64,000 bases of DNA from Xestospongia muta (Eukaryota; Porifera; Demospongiae; Haplosclerida; Petrosiidae). Under the pieces are notes generated by a model. The model saw only the letters and a list, made by a program, of their open reading frames with translations. It was not told the origin of the DNA and did no database searches. The DNA lies in contig OY848923.1 in the NCBI GenBank assembly GCA_963693285.1, positions 4,805,609 through 4,869,608 of the forward strand, given 5' to 3'. Made by a program: the position numbers and the translations under genes. Position 1 is the first letter of the stretch. Each line of letters begins with the position of its first letter. Positions 1 to 26,615 of the stretch are shown here, in pieces.

Positions 1-803
1 ATACATCTAAGGAGTCCATAGCAACAGCCAATGAGTTAGCTGGAATAGAGTCCTTGACAGATCACAATTGATTGAAGTGACCAAGGTTGTTTTGATCTTC
101 TAACTGGAGATCAGCAGACACGGCAGACACACATAAAGTCCTAGATTATTTTTCACCCTCCAGTAAGCTAGTGAGATAGAGCGTCCCACTGTTGTTAAAA
201 TTAACCACGACAGCACGTCGATGGTAGCCATAGGTAGCCACGCCTATGCGTATATAATAGCTACGTAGCTTTACATTGAAGTATGCAATTAGCAATAATA
301 TCAAATTTTGAAAACATTCTATTTAGTTCCTTCCTTCAAGCATTTGTCATTGAAATGTATAGCAAAACAACATGTATTTAGAGATGTTGTGCACAAAATA
401 TTAATTCATAATTACTTTAAGCTTTACAAAACACCTCTATAGTTATTGCTAGTTTGTAGCACTTTGGAACTACAAACACAATAGCATATCAAAAGTGCTC
501 CATTTGCATGAAAAATTTGTGCAGACAATGTCTCTTAGTCCACTTGTGCGTGCTTGTGTGAACATCAATGCAACTAATTTGACAGTTTTGGTAATAGATT
601 GTAAGAATAGAGGGCATACATAGACCAACTTTAACAAGCCTTTTTTGTCATTCAAACACGTTTGGCTTGTAACAATAAATAGGTTTAGTGAAAATTGAAT
701 ATTTATATTTAAGACACCAGATCAACCTTTTTGTTTTAAGAATAAGAACATTTGGCTGTATCATGTGTGTGTGTGTAATAATTGTGTACAGTCTAATACT
801 TAC
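1..803. other. Probable PRPF31 intron sequence, no exon found
   Basis: AT-rich sequence downstream of the last visible PRPF31 exon on the minus strand. No continuation of the PRPF31 reading frame, RNA gene or repeat was recognised. It is most simply the next intron, with the terminal exons beyond the window edge. Confidence 0.4.
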
Positions 804-2888
804 TTTCTCCTATTTCTCCATCAGGTGACTCATGAAAACTATCTATTCGAGCTGCTAAGGCACACTTTGCTGCTAAAAGTCTCACAGCTTTCTTACGAAA
901 GTCCTAATGAGCCAAATAGTGAGTCTGTTGTCACTGTGCGTGTGTGTGTGTCTGTGTAAGTATGTACAGTGTTACTCTATGATATGCTGATTATATGCTA
1001 AGGCTAAATACATTATTGTAAAGCAACTGTGTATAATGTACTACTGCGTGGACTCTCTTACTTCAGGTGTCAGTTGGACAACTTCACAATAATATATAAA
1101 ACCAGTATGTGGAATAATGCTTGCTGTAGAAAATCCCGAGAGAGTTCTCTTCTGAGCTCCTAACACCTACACACACACACACACAGTAGTGATGCACTCA
1201 CCACAGACACACACTATACCTGGATGTTACAGGCTGGCATTTTGGATAACGCTGTTAGACCTCCAGCAGCTCCTGTTAAAACAGAGATATCAATATCATA
1301 CATAGTAGAACCTCTCTTATCCTAATGCCACTAAGTCCAACTTGATTAAAAGAGCATCCTCATTTAGGAGGAGTAACCTCATCTCTAGATAACTACTTCC
1401 TTAATCCAAGAAAGGGTCAGTGTCTGGTCATTTTAGTCAAATTTCCTAGCAATTGCATAACTTGCAGACATGATGGTGGATTGTTGTCTGGCGTTGCTGA
1501 CCCTTCACTAAGAGAGGAAGGGTCGGGAGACAAGTGCATTAGGACATGTACAACCTTCAAAAATCTTGCAGGCCACAGAAACACCTCATGCACTTACAAG
1601 GTCCTCCTTTTCATTTAACACTTATTCCATGTAAGTTAACAATGTCTAATAAAGTCTGCTCGAAACTCTGCTCTAAAGCTGTATGTGATGTGAGGCAGTG
1701 CTAGTCAGTAAAAGACAGTCTGTGCTTCTATTTGAAAGATCATCACCACAACCAGTGCATATCACAATAGCCATTTTGCATTCTCTTAACATGTGCTTGG
1801 GTCTACGTATGGCCTACCCACATATACATTCCCACTGTACAATTCTTATACATGCTTATCACCAGTAACTTCCTCTCTAAGTGAAGGGACAGCAATGCCA
1901 GACTAGGTGTATCAGACTTGAAGAGATCTGTTGCATGCATATAATGCAAGAAATTCAATACACCTTATGAGATGAAGAAAATTCTTGCCAGTTTTTCATG
2001 TTGGTGTCATATCTATTTCTGTGTTTATTCATAACAAATAGTACCAGTAATGATGTCATTGATTTTAGACATTCTGATTTGTTGGCCAGAAATCTGACTC
2101 ACAACAAGCAATTCACCTTTCTCACATTAGCAAGTGGGATGACACTAAGTTAGAATATCAAAGACAAGAGACATTCTTAAAAAGGCACAGACTCAGCCAG
2201 CATGCTGTGAGTATATTGACCTTAATTGGGAACTAATATAGGCATTATATGCTATAAGTGAAAGGGTAGCAACATAAGTCTGGTGACAATGTTACTGCCA
2301 TCAATCTTGTTTTCTGTTCTGCTCTAGTAAGATAATGCTGTCTCTTATTAAATGTCAATATTCTAATAATAAGGACTTTCCTAGATGATTCTCAGCTCCT
2401 TGTGACTTTGATATTTGGTTCCCAAAAATCAACTCATTTGAGTATTTTATCCAATATGTCCATGGCCATTTAACAATGGATATTCCTATATATACAGAGA
2501 GAGACATACCTATTAATTTAGCTGCTACGGTTGATCCAACAATCATTGACAGATTAGGAGCTACCAAAGACATTCTGGACTCTACATATTGTAATATCTT
2601 GTATTTCTTCTCATTTAATTCTAGTCCCTGTTAATAAAACAACAAGAGAAGTAACAAAATACTATGGTTAACACACACCATATCACAAGCCTCTAGAATT
2701 AACTGAAGTTCATTGTCTTCAAGAAATGTTCTGTAAATAAGAGAAACAATAGTATTTGTTACATGGACTGGTAATGTTGAAATTACCCTTGAGTAGTAGA
2801 TGCTGTTACTGAGACAACCATAATGGTAGCAGCTGGTAAGATATCATTGAGATCAACTTTAGTGACTTCTAAATCATTTTTTAATAGC

Positions 2889-2930
<42 letters not shown>

Positions 2931-4553
2931 GAGTATCAATGAAGTTAACAAGAAGGTATGCATTATGATGTTACTCACCTGAACTGTTTTGATGTATTCT
3001 ATAGGAGTATAAACCATAGAATCCAACTCAGGAAATCGCTTGGAATATTTATCTTTAGCATATTTGTGTATAGTAACTGTAATAAGATATCAAGAATTAT
3101 GTTAATAGCATAAGTATTATTTTAACTCTTTGAACACTGAAGAATGGAAAACAAAGATTGTAAAAGTCATCCTAATGTTACATAGACACAGGGGTGATTA
3201 TATGTAGGTTCTTGCATCCAACACACACACATGGATACTATGAGATCATCAGAAATTTTGTATAATTTGTGATAGCTGGAAGAAGACAAAGACCTCTACT
3301 AGAATTTGAACTTGGAGCCTTAATTTTGATCTATTTAGTTCAATTAAAGTTGAATTAAAAAGTCATTGCATTAATGTTCAAAGAGTTTTAGATATTGCCT
3401 AGTGTATGTATGTGTGTGTGTGTGGGTGTGTGTGTGCGTGTGCACGTGTGTATTACTGACATATTTCATTATCTATTTCTACCACCATGTTATTAGACTC
3501 CACAATTACTTGATATTCTGGATCATATTCCACTGGACCAAATACTAAAAAACAGAAGACAACATATGAGGCAATATTGGCCTACATAGTGAAACAAACA
3601 TGTTGACTGTAAAATTGTACTCACTTTCATTGGAACGACCAACTTCCAAATAATGTTCCACTTTTGATATTATATCATTAAGCTACAACAAATTAAGTAG
3701 TAAATTAATAATATACAAAGAATAAACCGACAAATTTATCTCTACAAAAAATGTGTCTTAATCATGGTGTTAAGAATTTCCATATAATAATTTATTTATA
3801 TTTAGCTTCACTGCTTTGGAGTACTCATACTGAAAGGGATTTACTATAGACAACTAGGTACTTCTGTTGGGATCCATAGAGAAGTTGTGAGAGGAGGGCA
3901 CTAGATTTCTCCCTTGAGTCTTCCCCATAAAAAGCATGTTACGTCTGACATGAGGCAAACTTGTGTACAAGATACAATGATTTCTCTCTGATTTCAAAAA
4001 TGTACTGATCTCTGAGCCTAGTATACAGATATAAACAATGATTTTAGATAGATACTTCTGATCTCAATACAATTTCTGCCTCACGTCAGACCGGTTGTGC
4101 CTAACTACCTTCAAACAATGCTTTCATAAGTGCCTTTTAACAATATTAACTCTAACAATGCTTTCATTGTCTATAATATATCTTACTTATCAAGACCTTT
4201 CTCTTGTGTAAGCATAGTGTAGTGTGAGAAGACAAAATGGTGCCTGACTTATAAAATAAAATAATCTCATTAAGAAAGCTGATATAACCTTTGCACTCGA
4301 CTACCTCTAGTAGCAAATACAATATAACTGGGATATTAATATTATATCTCTTCCTTTTATAAACTATTCTAATTTAATCACTTACCACTTCACTCTTGTT
4401 GAGTTTAGTTAGTGAATGAATGGATCCATCAGTATCCATTTTTGACGCCATTTGTAGTTGCTCATTGACATCAACAATATCTTCATCTTCAACATCATCA
4501 TTGACTTCTCCTATATCGTCAAGGTCAGCTAACAACTCTTCAGCTAAAGACAT
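804..4553 (-). CDS. PRPF31: PRPF31 (U4/U6 snRNP protein Prp31), 5' ten exons, partial
   Basis: Prp31 is a Nop-domain protein that binds the 15.5K-U4 snRNA complex and bridges U4/U6 to U5 in the nuclear tri-snRNP. Exons on the minus strand, in coding order: 4386-4553, 3625-3682, 3461-3544, 2979-3076, 2787-2887, 2679-2730, 2510-2627, 1220-1272, 1062-1166, 804-903. They join in phase (937 nt, about 312 residues) with GT-AG borders. The start [13 protein letters not shown] matches the human N-terminus. Later landmarks are [14 protein letters not shown] (coiled-coil part), [16 protein letters not shown] and [15 protein letters not shown] (Nop core), [12 protein letters not shown], and [14 protein letters not shown]. 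The acidic N-terminus is shorter than in human. The last exon ends in donor GTAAGT, so the C-terminal third (residues after about 312 of roughly 500) must lie left of the window; I could not find it in 1-803. The acceptor of exon 5 abuts a CT/GA microsatellite. Confidence 0.93.
1486..1903. repeat. Inverted-repeat element (MITE-like) in PRPF31 intron 7
   Basis: Two 35-bp arms, 1486-1520 (GTCTGGCGTTGCTGACCC...) and 1869-1903, are inverted copies of each other with about four mismatches. They bracket roughly 350 bp of non-coding DNA. The arrangement resembles a short non-autonomous DNA transposon. No clear target duplication was identified, so the outer ends are uncertain. Confidence 0.55.
2889..2934. 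repeat. (GA)n/(CT)n microsatellite at a PRPF31 splice acceptor
   Basis: A GA run on the plus strand reads as CT on the PRPF31 sense strand. It ends directly in the TAG of the acceptor of exon 5 (2787-2887), so it serves as the polypyrimidine tract. Confidence 0.85.
3405..3451. repeat. (GT)n microsatellite in PRPF31 intron
   Basis: Imperfect GT/TGTG run directly before the donor side of exon 3 (3461-3544) on the minus strand. No function is apparent beyond simple-repeat expansion. Confidence 0.7.
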
Positions 4554-4819
4554 AATAGATATAATATATCAAATGTTTGTTGGGAGTGGCAAAGTTCAAA
4601 TGGGTGTGGCCTGCGATTCAATGAAACAATGTATCATGATTTTAGATAAGCCATACATAGGTGTTTTCATTCGGGGTAACCTGTGCAACAGTGTAGAAAA
4701 TATAAAGCACAGATTACATTTCTGTCAAAACATTATTTACAATCAAAAACTGTACTGGTCTTTACTGTTTTGTAGCAACTTCTGAACCATGGAACTCCAT
4801 TACAACAGACTGTAATTAC

Positions 4820-4947
4820 AGAACTATTTTGAACTTTAAACTGTTGATCCTCACAACAATTATGAAAAGGTTACTTGACTTTATAAAATCAAGTAACCTT
4901 TTCATAATTGTTGTGAGGATCAATAGTTTAAAGTTCAAAATAGTTCT
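4820..4947. repeat. Long near-perfect palindrome (59-bp arms, 10-bp loop)
   Basis: Arms 4820-4878 and 4889-4947 are reverse complements with one mismatch, separated by ctttataaaa. The element lies about 270 bp upstream of the PRPF31 start and next to decayed SRCR exons. It could be a foldback MITE or a recent inverted duplication. In RNA it would form a very stable stem. Confidence 0.85.
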
Positions 4948-4973
4948 GATGTGTAGAATTTCCTTTTCATGTC

Positions 4974-6065
4974 AGTGACCAATGCCATACATTATGTGCA
5001 CACACTTCCACACGACCAGATGAGATATATGACCACCACCAACTCAAATATTACCAATATTACCATTAACACAATTTCTTCTTAAAATTGTAAACAGAGA
5101 ATAGAATAATATATGAAATGAATTTGTTTTTTTCCAGAACATTTCATGCTGACATCTTCACTGTGTCATCACACATTGTACCCCATGTATTATTAGTGTT
5201 TGTCTTTATCAGTTGACCATTAACCGTTGACATAACTTATTACTACCACACACAACACCAGCATCTTCATAATGACTACAATCATGTTTCCTAATACCAT
5301 TATGAAGACAAGAGGAAGAGATATTCCATTACCAGTACAGTGAAGATTATCTAGTATTATGGAGCCAGAACCTCAATCCACTGAAGTAAGCAGCAAAACC
5401 TATGTCAAAGGTAACACAATTGTACTAGCTTCTCAAGTTATTTACCATTATCATGAAAGTTTAGCATTCGACATACAACTTTAGCATCATTACTGTGACA
5501 GAGATCATTGCAGATTGTATCCCATACATTATGTGAACGCACTTCCACATGACCAGATGAGATATTATGACTATCAACAAGTCGAATATTATTATTAACA
5601 GAAATTCCTTTTTTAAATTGTAAGCAGAGAATAGAATAATATATGAAATGAACCTTTTTTTGTTCCAGAACATTTCATACTGACATCTTCACTGTGTCTA
5701 CAATTGTGCACTCCAATCCCAATATAAGAACATAGTAATAATAGGAATTTTGAACCAGAACATTTAAGATTATCCAACCATTATTATATTGGACCAGAAC
5801 CAGCTCCAAAATGAGCACTACTATAATATGCAGCAGCTGTAATGAACAAAATACAAATATTATGAACATGTACTTGTCACATATAATCATTGCTATGATG
5901 CAATACCTAATAGATATCCCGGTTGATAACATACAATTTAAGCATCATTGATATCAAATAAGCCTCACACACAGTACCTCATGTATATATTATTGACACA
6001 AATCTCTACTCTTCCTTGATATTCTGCACTCCCACCTACCAGTCTAACAACACCAGTAGTACAAC
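4974..6065 (-). pseudogene. Decayed SRCR-domain exons (3' continuation of the SRCR array)
   Basis: Pieces aligned to intact exons of the neighbouring gene: 5907-6065 (first half of an A domain, frame broken and with stops after VEICVNN), 5654-5836 (second half of A, interrupted after FGAGSGPI by an insertion that makes a stop), 5446-5607 (first half of B, no stop but conserved cysteines changed, e.g. NCVNG to SVNNN), 5242-5399 (second half of B), 4974-5085 (first-half remnant) and 5122-5195 (a second-half tail joined to a first-half middle). The order and about 1.1-1.2 kb spacing match the A-B unit of the intact gene, so these are older units of the same tandem array that lost function. Confidence 0.8.
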
Positions 6066-6653
6066 CTATAAAATGCAATGTATGACAATTTTTGATGCAT
6101 TTGCAGCTGTTAAAATAGATTTAATTGCTAATTACTATGAAATTGCACAGTTTGTGCACTTAAACAAAAGACTTCTTAGATGGAGATGTGAAGGGGAATG
6201 TCCTATTATAAATTTCATAGTAAAAGCCATCATACAGACTGACAAATCAAAGCTACTACAGGTGGCATAGTAACCCTTTGCACTGACAAAGCAAAGTTAC
6301 TACAGATTACATAGGGACAAACCTTACACATCAACATCCATAAATTCTTTCATCTAACTGACAAGAAAATAAACAGAATCTCAATTGCTCTGAAAATTAT
6401 TTATACAACTGTTAATTAGTATTATGACAACAGTCTGAAGTTTACTACTTTGCAGCACACATCAACCAATCTATTTTAACAGTGATATATACATGTCTGG
6501 TTTATAATGAATAAAATTAAGGATTACAAGTGAGGAAATATAATTGGAAAAACTCCTGTGTTCTATGACATAAACGAAACTAACACTGTTGACCTGAGAG
6601 TTGTGTATACTGTTATCTGCAGTAAAGCATCAAGGGATTGGGCTATCATGTAT
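6066..6653. other. Spacer between SRCR gene and SRCR pseudo-exons
   Basis: No gene was found. The part from about 6066 to 6450 is similar to the intron at 8462-8740 (same order of words around tgatgcatttgcagctgttaaaatag), which shows that introns as well as exons were copied in the SRCR unit duplication. The segment around 6637-6713 also resembles 11650-11730 inside a CARM1 intron, suggesting a dispersed repeat. Confidence 0.6.
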
Positions 6654-9778
<3,125 letters not shown>

Positions 9779-10154
9779 GACTACTTGCATGCAGAAGTCG
9801 AAACTACTTATGATCTAGTACTGCACGAGATATATTTTAGCTGTAAACGGCTGAGCCACACCCCAACTTCTAGACATTTAAAATTTAAACGTTAGCCTAT
9901 GCATAATTTTTAATTTGTTTCCTACATATAAGTTACTAATTCCAATTATCAAAAGAGTTCATGAAAATAACAAACCTTGCAAATAAAACGTATCACATCA
10001 AATTATACAACATGATTTTAGGAATAAGCATGCACACCCAACAACAACAAATAGTGTGTGTGTGGTCCTTTCCTCTCTACTAGAGAGGAAAAAAGAAAAT
10101 AAAGAAAGAATAACAAAAATGAGCATAAATAATGGCAAATACAAAAGGGAGACG
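9779..10154. promoter_or_regulatory. Shared spacer: CARM1 3' flank and SRCR gene promoter
   Basis: These 376 bp separate the CARM1 stop codon (10155) from the SRCR start codon (9778), both genes reading leftward. It must hold the CARM1 3' UTR/polyadenylation site and the SRCR promoter. An ATTAAA-like word on the minus strand (near 9909) is a possible weak polyadenylation signal. No TATA box can be assigned with confidence. Confidence 0.4.
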
Positions 10155-21689
<11,535 letters not shown>

Positions 21690-21760
21690 AATTTCACTCT
21701 TTGAACACTAAGCCATGTGGCTTCCCGCCCATCATGTGACCACAGCCACGCCTCTTTTAA
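21690..21760. promoter_or_regulatory. Bidirectional promoter of CARM1 and the MaoC-like gene
   Basis: The first ATGs of the two divergent genes are 25 bp apart (21689 and 21715). An E2F-like word TTCCCGCC (21722-21729) and an E-box CATGTG in the context TCATGTGAC (21733-21738) lie just after the first plus-strand ATG. No TATA box. Promoter words inside the first codons suggest that the plus-strand gene really starts at the ATG at 21760. Confidence 0.55.
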
Positions 21761-24072
21761 TGAACGATGTTATGATGAGTGTTCTTCTCACTATCTTCAT
21801 AGCTCTAACTCTTCCTATTGTTTTATTTTGTTATTTCTACAGACCAAACATTTCTACATTAAAGGTTGTATGGGGTCTAGTTGTAAACATTATATTCAAA
21901 TCTCAGGGGAAATTACCAAGTGGGTGGAGCTTGGGTGAACAGGGTCATGTCCACTTATCGAATGATATAAAGGATATGTTGTCAGCACATAGTGATGAGT
22001 GGAAGTGAGTAAATGATACGTTGTAATTTGATAATGTATTTTGTAATTGGTACAAATATGGAACATAAATACAGCATACACTACAATATGATAATTACAG
22101 CTACATTAATACTGGTCATAATACAGGTCACTCGGACTAATGTACTATGTATGAATAGTTGAACCAGACTCCTTTTATATAGTGCAATGACTAATCTTAT
22201 AATTTGAAATTAGTAGTATGTATTAAAAGTTTACACAAGATTTTGTTCATTACTGATTTCACAAAATCATTCTTCCCTTGATCTTGTAAGATCAATGAAT
22301 CTATTAACATCTTTTAAATGTCTTCTTTGATATCCTTGTGGGATGAACTGGGTGATCTCCCTAGATCAGCTAGAATTTGGTAATAGTTGACAAACCATTC
22401 ATAATTTTACTTGAGCTTTGGTTTAGTTAATTAGTTTCTTACATTTTTAGAGTGGACTCCAGTAACTATGGTAACTATGCCAGAATATGTGGCTACTCAA
22501 ATGACCACAGCATGCAACAACCAACTGAAGCTCCTTGTTACATTGAAACACCATTTATAAAGCTGGTTTCAACTATTATATCGAAATGGAAGTTCCCTCT
22601 CAGTCCATCAGCACTGATTCATGTAAAACAAACAATGAAGGTCCACACTAACCTCAACTTAATTTCTATACCTTGTTTTTATTTGAGCTGTAATGTAATA
22701 GACATTCGTAAAGTTGAGAAGGGATTTGAACTGGATATTGGTTGCTATGGCTACCAACTACCTAAGAAGACATTGATCTGGGAAGGAGTAATGACACTCC
22801 TCTCACGCAACAAGGAAACACAGAAACGTAACATTGGTGCTCATGCTAGGAAACAGAAAGAATTAAGTCAGGCAGAAGACTTTGAATGGAGTAAGTGATA
22901 TTATTAGGTATCATGTAACATTATACTGTTGTAATTTTAAGAAAAGCCATAGTGCCTCATTGGCTTCTCTTTGTATGTATTTAGTGGGGACACCCTTTAA
23001 TTAGGAGAATTTAATTGGCTCCAGATATAGGTCAATTACAATATAATACTATTACTATCATGTTACTGGTTAAAGTTATTACTATTGCTACTAACGTCTG
23101 TGAGTTAATCATCCCATGTTAGGCTAGCTGAGACTAGCTGACAAACTGAATTTTAAACACACATATCAAACAACAATAGATGTTTCTGATTAGTCAATTT
23201 TACTCTCTTTATTAAAATCTTTTGCCTGTCTTGTTGACAATGTACATATGGAAGTTAATAATTACAATGTACATGTTGTATTGCATTTTATTTTAATTAC
23301 TATATAATGTTATAGCAAGTCTAATAATATTTATTTTAAGTGTTATTGTTATGTTCTCAAGCCAACATTCCAACATATAATTGTTTATTGATTCTATTGA
23401 CAAGTAGTAGTTTTGATGTTTCAATGGTTTTGTTTTGACAGTGGGCATGATTTGGAAGAGATCTATTACTTTCTATTTCAATTAATATTACTATTACGCT
23501 AAGTCTAATAGTATCTAGATAATTTACCATCCTTTATATTAATAACAAAATGTACGACATGGATAAATTATAAACACCAGTTAAGTAGTACCATTAATTA
23601 GAAAGTGTTTTACTTGTATTCTTGTGATTGACATTTTACATTGTTCCTCTTTGTAGTTGAGAAACAGTTCTCTGTACCTAAGAATATAGGATGGGATTAT
23701 GCTAAAGTCTCTGGAGATTATAACCTTCATCATTTGAATCCTTGGACAGCTCGTTTGGTTGGGTATCCTAGAGCAATGGCTCATGGCATGTGGACTTTGA
23801 GTAGGACATTAGCTCTCTTACAGCAAGGTAAGAACTGATAAATGTATGGCTGAATGCATGGCAATGTAACATATTATATTAACTCACCAGAACCAGATAT
23901 CAACCTTTTCAAAACCTATCCTGTCAGTGTGACTACTCAGTTCAAACGGCCTCTCTTCATTCCCAATGAAGCATCAGTCAATTATCATAAGTCAAGTAAA
24001 CATATCAAGTTTGAAGTTTGGGCTAAAACTCCATTATCATTAAACATGGTTGGAGAAATCAGCTGGAACTGA
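21715..24072 (+). CDS. Membrane-anchored MaoC-like (hotdog) dehydratase family protein
   Basis: Four exons: 21715-22004, 22451-22890, 23657-23827, 23891-24072; phases join, 1083 nt, 360 aa from the first ATG (345 aa from the in-frame ATG at 21760, which I favour). A hydrophobic N-terminal segment MMSVLLTIFIALTLPIVLFC is a membrane anchor. Exon 2 forms the N-terminal hotdog half. Exon 3 carries the hydratase-2 signature: YAKVSGDYNLHHLNPWTARL with Asp and His of the GDxN...H motif, then GYPRAMAHGMW. MaoC-type proteins hydrate enoyl-thioesters; here the substrate is unknown (an acyl-CoA or acyl-ACP by family). The canonical Pro after GDxN is Leu. An AATAAA polyadenylation signal overlaps the codon after the stop (24073-24078). 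Divergent partner of CARM1. Confidence 0.82.
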
Positions 24073-24343
24073 AATAAAGTGGTTGATCGTCCTCTTATTA
24101 ATATATATGAAATATTCACCTTTATTTTTGAGTTTTCATTGAACAAAATAATTGTAATTGTTATAATACATCCAGTTCAAGATCATTTTAAGGATGTTGA
24201 CCAACCCTCAACAGTGTCTTGGCTATTGACCATATGACCACATATGGAGATAGATTGTTCTTTAAAATACAGGTTGTCTTACAAATGGAGACAATTGAAG
24301 TTAGAAACAGTTAGCTTAGGTCATCACACTATAATTTGAGTTG

Positions 24344-24600
24344 TTTACCATGGTTTCATTCCAACACTATATCAGAGCAAGCACTTCTCTGAGAAAAGTA
24401 TTCTCTCTGTTGGAGAAGCCTTGAAAGGTAAGGCCAATGCTGGTGATATTCCTTGTGCTGTTTGTGGCACTCTCTGCTGTGACAAGGAGTATTGGGGATC
24501 TGCTACAGATACTACCAGTTCATTATTACTGAACGTTATATCAACACACTTCTCTTTAATTGTAGAGTGTCTTCACAACTCAATGAAGCTATCTTGAACT
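24344..24600 (+). other. Unrecognised open frame fragment upstream of sacsin pseudogene A
   Basis: About 85 stop-free codons with protein-like composition (HGFIPTLYQSKHFSEKS, then AGDIPCAVCGTLCCDKEYWG) follow an in-frame stop and run into the 5' breakpoint of the sacsin pseudogene. No ATG near its start and no family recognised. It may be a fragment of another gene broken by the rearrangement that made copy A, or chance. Confidence 0.25.
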
Positions 24601-26615
24601 CAGAAATTAGCATATCAACTAAACATTATTGTCCTCAGATGACCAATTATAATAGAGTTCTTGCTATGTTGTTTCATATGCATGCCAGAAAGAACATCCT
24701 GGACAACTTAAAAGATCTGAAGGAGACAATTCACGTTTTTTTTCAGTACTTTGGCAGGATTAACTTCAGATATGATGATGATAGTGTTATTCGTATCACA
24801 TCATTACCTTTATTTGAGACCACATGTGGTCATTTCAGAGATGTTGGTCTGACAAAGTTGAATGATGCTATTATATATGACAGTGCACCTTTAGTATGGA
24901 CAGTTTAACCAGTAATACCAAACATGTATTGTCTTGGCCAACAAGGCACATTTCTTGAAAACCTTGGAGTGACAACTACTCTTGAATTAATGATGTCTAC
25001 AAAAATATTGTAAAAATTTTTAAAACAGATTTAACAAACTTCAAACATTTTAATAAGTATGACAACAAGTACTCTCAATATCATCATGATGAAGAGAAAT
25101 TCACAATTACCAAAGTCATAATTATAAGTTTGCAATACCTCTTTAAAAGAGAAACTTATATTGTTCTACAGAACCTTCACATGATACCTTGTATTCCAGT
25201 TCCTCCCTATAACGTTACTGCTGAACATTATATAAACAGCCAGTTCTTGTAAAACCTATACAAGTAGTTAGATATCTATCACCAGAAGACAAACATTTGT
25301 TTCCGTATCTTCATAGTCTACCAACCTGCTTGAATATTATCAATGAAGACCTTGACATTATGGGAGTATGTCAAAACATCAGCATTGCAAACATACAACA
25401 TTTACTGGAAGCAATGTATTTACAACTTAATGATTGTGCACTTGATCCAAATAATGTATTTTGAGTACAAAAGGTTGTCTTGAAACTTTATGAACTTTTC
25501 AAAGAGATTCCTAAACCTCACGCAATTAAATTTCTCTACTTGCCAGTCACAAGAAACAACCAATACATATTAGTAGATTCCACTAGCCTTGTCTTTGTTG
25601 ACTCAAATCGTTATAAAGATCAAAATTTGACTTTTACTGATACACCTTATCACCTATTTCAATTTCCTTCTGATACCAAACCACCTGTTGTTCCTATAAT
25701 GTCAATACCTACCATTAGATCTATTGATGACATGGACATTTGTCTGCAGTTACCAAAGGAGGTCAGACCTAAAGGGGTTTCCATATGCTGTACTGAAAAA
25801 ATACTTAAAGATATTGTAAACCAATGTAATTGACCATTGTTAGCTCATTTCCAGAACTTAAAAAAAGATCATTAATCTTTACTGAATGAGGTACTGCCAA
25901 AAATATTGTCAGCTCATTATAAAAGTGCAATGATGACAGTTGATGACACATTTGTTAACAAATTCACTTTAACTCTTACAGAATTAATCAAATCTGTACC
26001 TGTGGTTGTTATTCGAGACCTTAGGTCAAAGATTTTGTTAATGTCTGAATATGACATTGGGACTATAAAAGTTCAGTTTTTGCTTCAGAAAGATGATGAC
26101 AATTATATTCTTTTTGTGGATGTTAAATCATCTAGTAGTTATTCTTTACAAAGAGAACTAGCAAGCATTCTCTGCATTGAAGTGGCTTGTATTCATAATG
26201 TAGATTTAATGACCTACTTAAAAGCTATAACACTAGTTTGTGAATGTCTACAAATTCAATGTCATAATGACTTAAAACCAATTCTTGAAAAGTACAACAT
26301 AGAGGATCAAAGTATTACTATCTCTGTTGGAAATAATAATTCAGCTTCATTAGGTAAAGAAATTTCAACTCACACTCCACTTTGTTTAGACAAAGATATT
26401 CACTACATCTTTCATCCTGAAGAATGGGTAGGATATGAATTATTGGAGGACTACTTTATTTATGCTATTGTTCTTAAACTACAAGATGAGACAGATGATT
26501 CATCAATAAAGAAATATGAGATCATGGTAGATGAGAGTAAGCATGGAATCTGAGAGGTATCTTCACTACACCTTTACAAATTAATACCAAACATTCCAGA
26601 AGAACTGTTTGATTA
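24590..26615 (+). pseudogene. Sacsin-like copy A, 3' remnant pseudogene
   Basis: Homologous to the 3' third of copy B (from 38246 to 41013). Homology begins abruptly at ILNSEISISTKHYCPQM. An internal deletion at about 24835 removes roughly 735 bp relative to copy B (38491-39224), joining FETTCGHF to RDVGLTKLN. Disablements include TAA at 24906 (Lys codon in B), frameshifts around 25000-25240, CGA-to-TGA changes at about 25464 and 26551, TGA at 25831 and a stop at about 25874. Long stretches remain almost identical to copy B (e.g. 25610-25800). It ends at the same LYKLIPNIPE tail as B, without J or HEPN domains, so the shortened C-terminus predates the A/B duplication. The 3' flank to about 27060 also matches that of copy B. 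Confidence 0.88.

Noticed and set aside
3939..4097. Possible inverted repeat gtctgacatgaggca / tgcctcacgtcagac in a PRPF31 intron
   Set aside because: Arms are short with mismatches and no supporting ends; could be chance.
4420..4785. 121-codon plus-strand frame, Ser-rich
   Set aside because: Antisense shadow of PRPF31 exon 1, where GAT/GAA-rich acidic codons read as Ser on the other strand.
5675..5932. 85-codon hydrophobic minus-strand frame
   Set aside because: Out-of-frame reading through two decayed SRCR exons and the intron between them; not a membrane protein.
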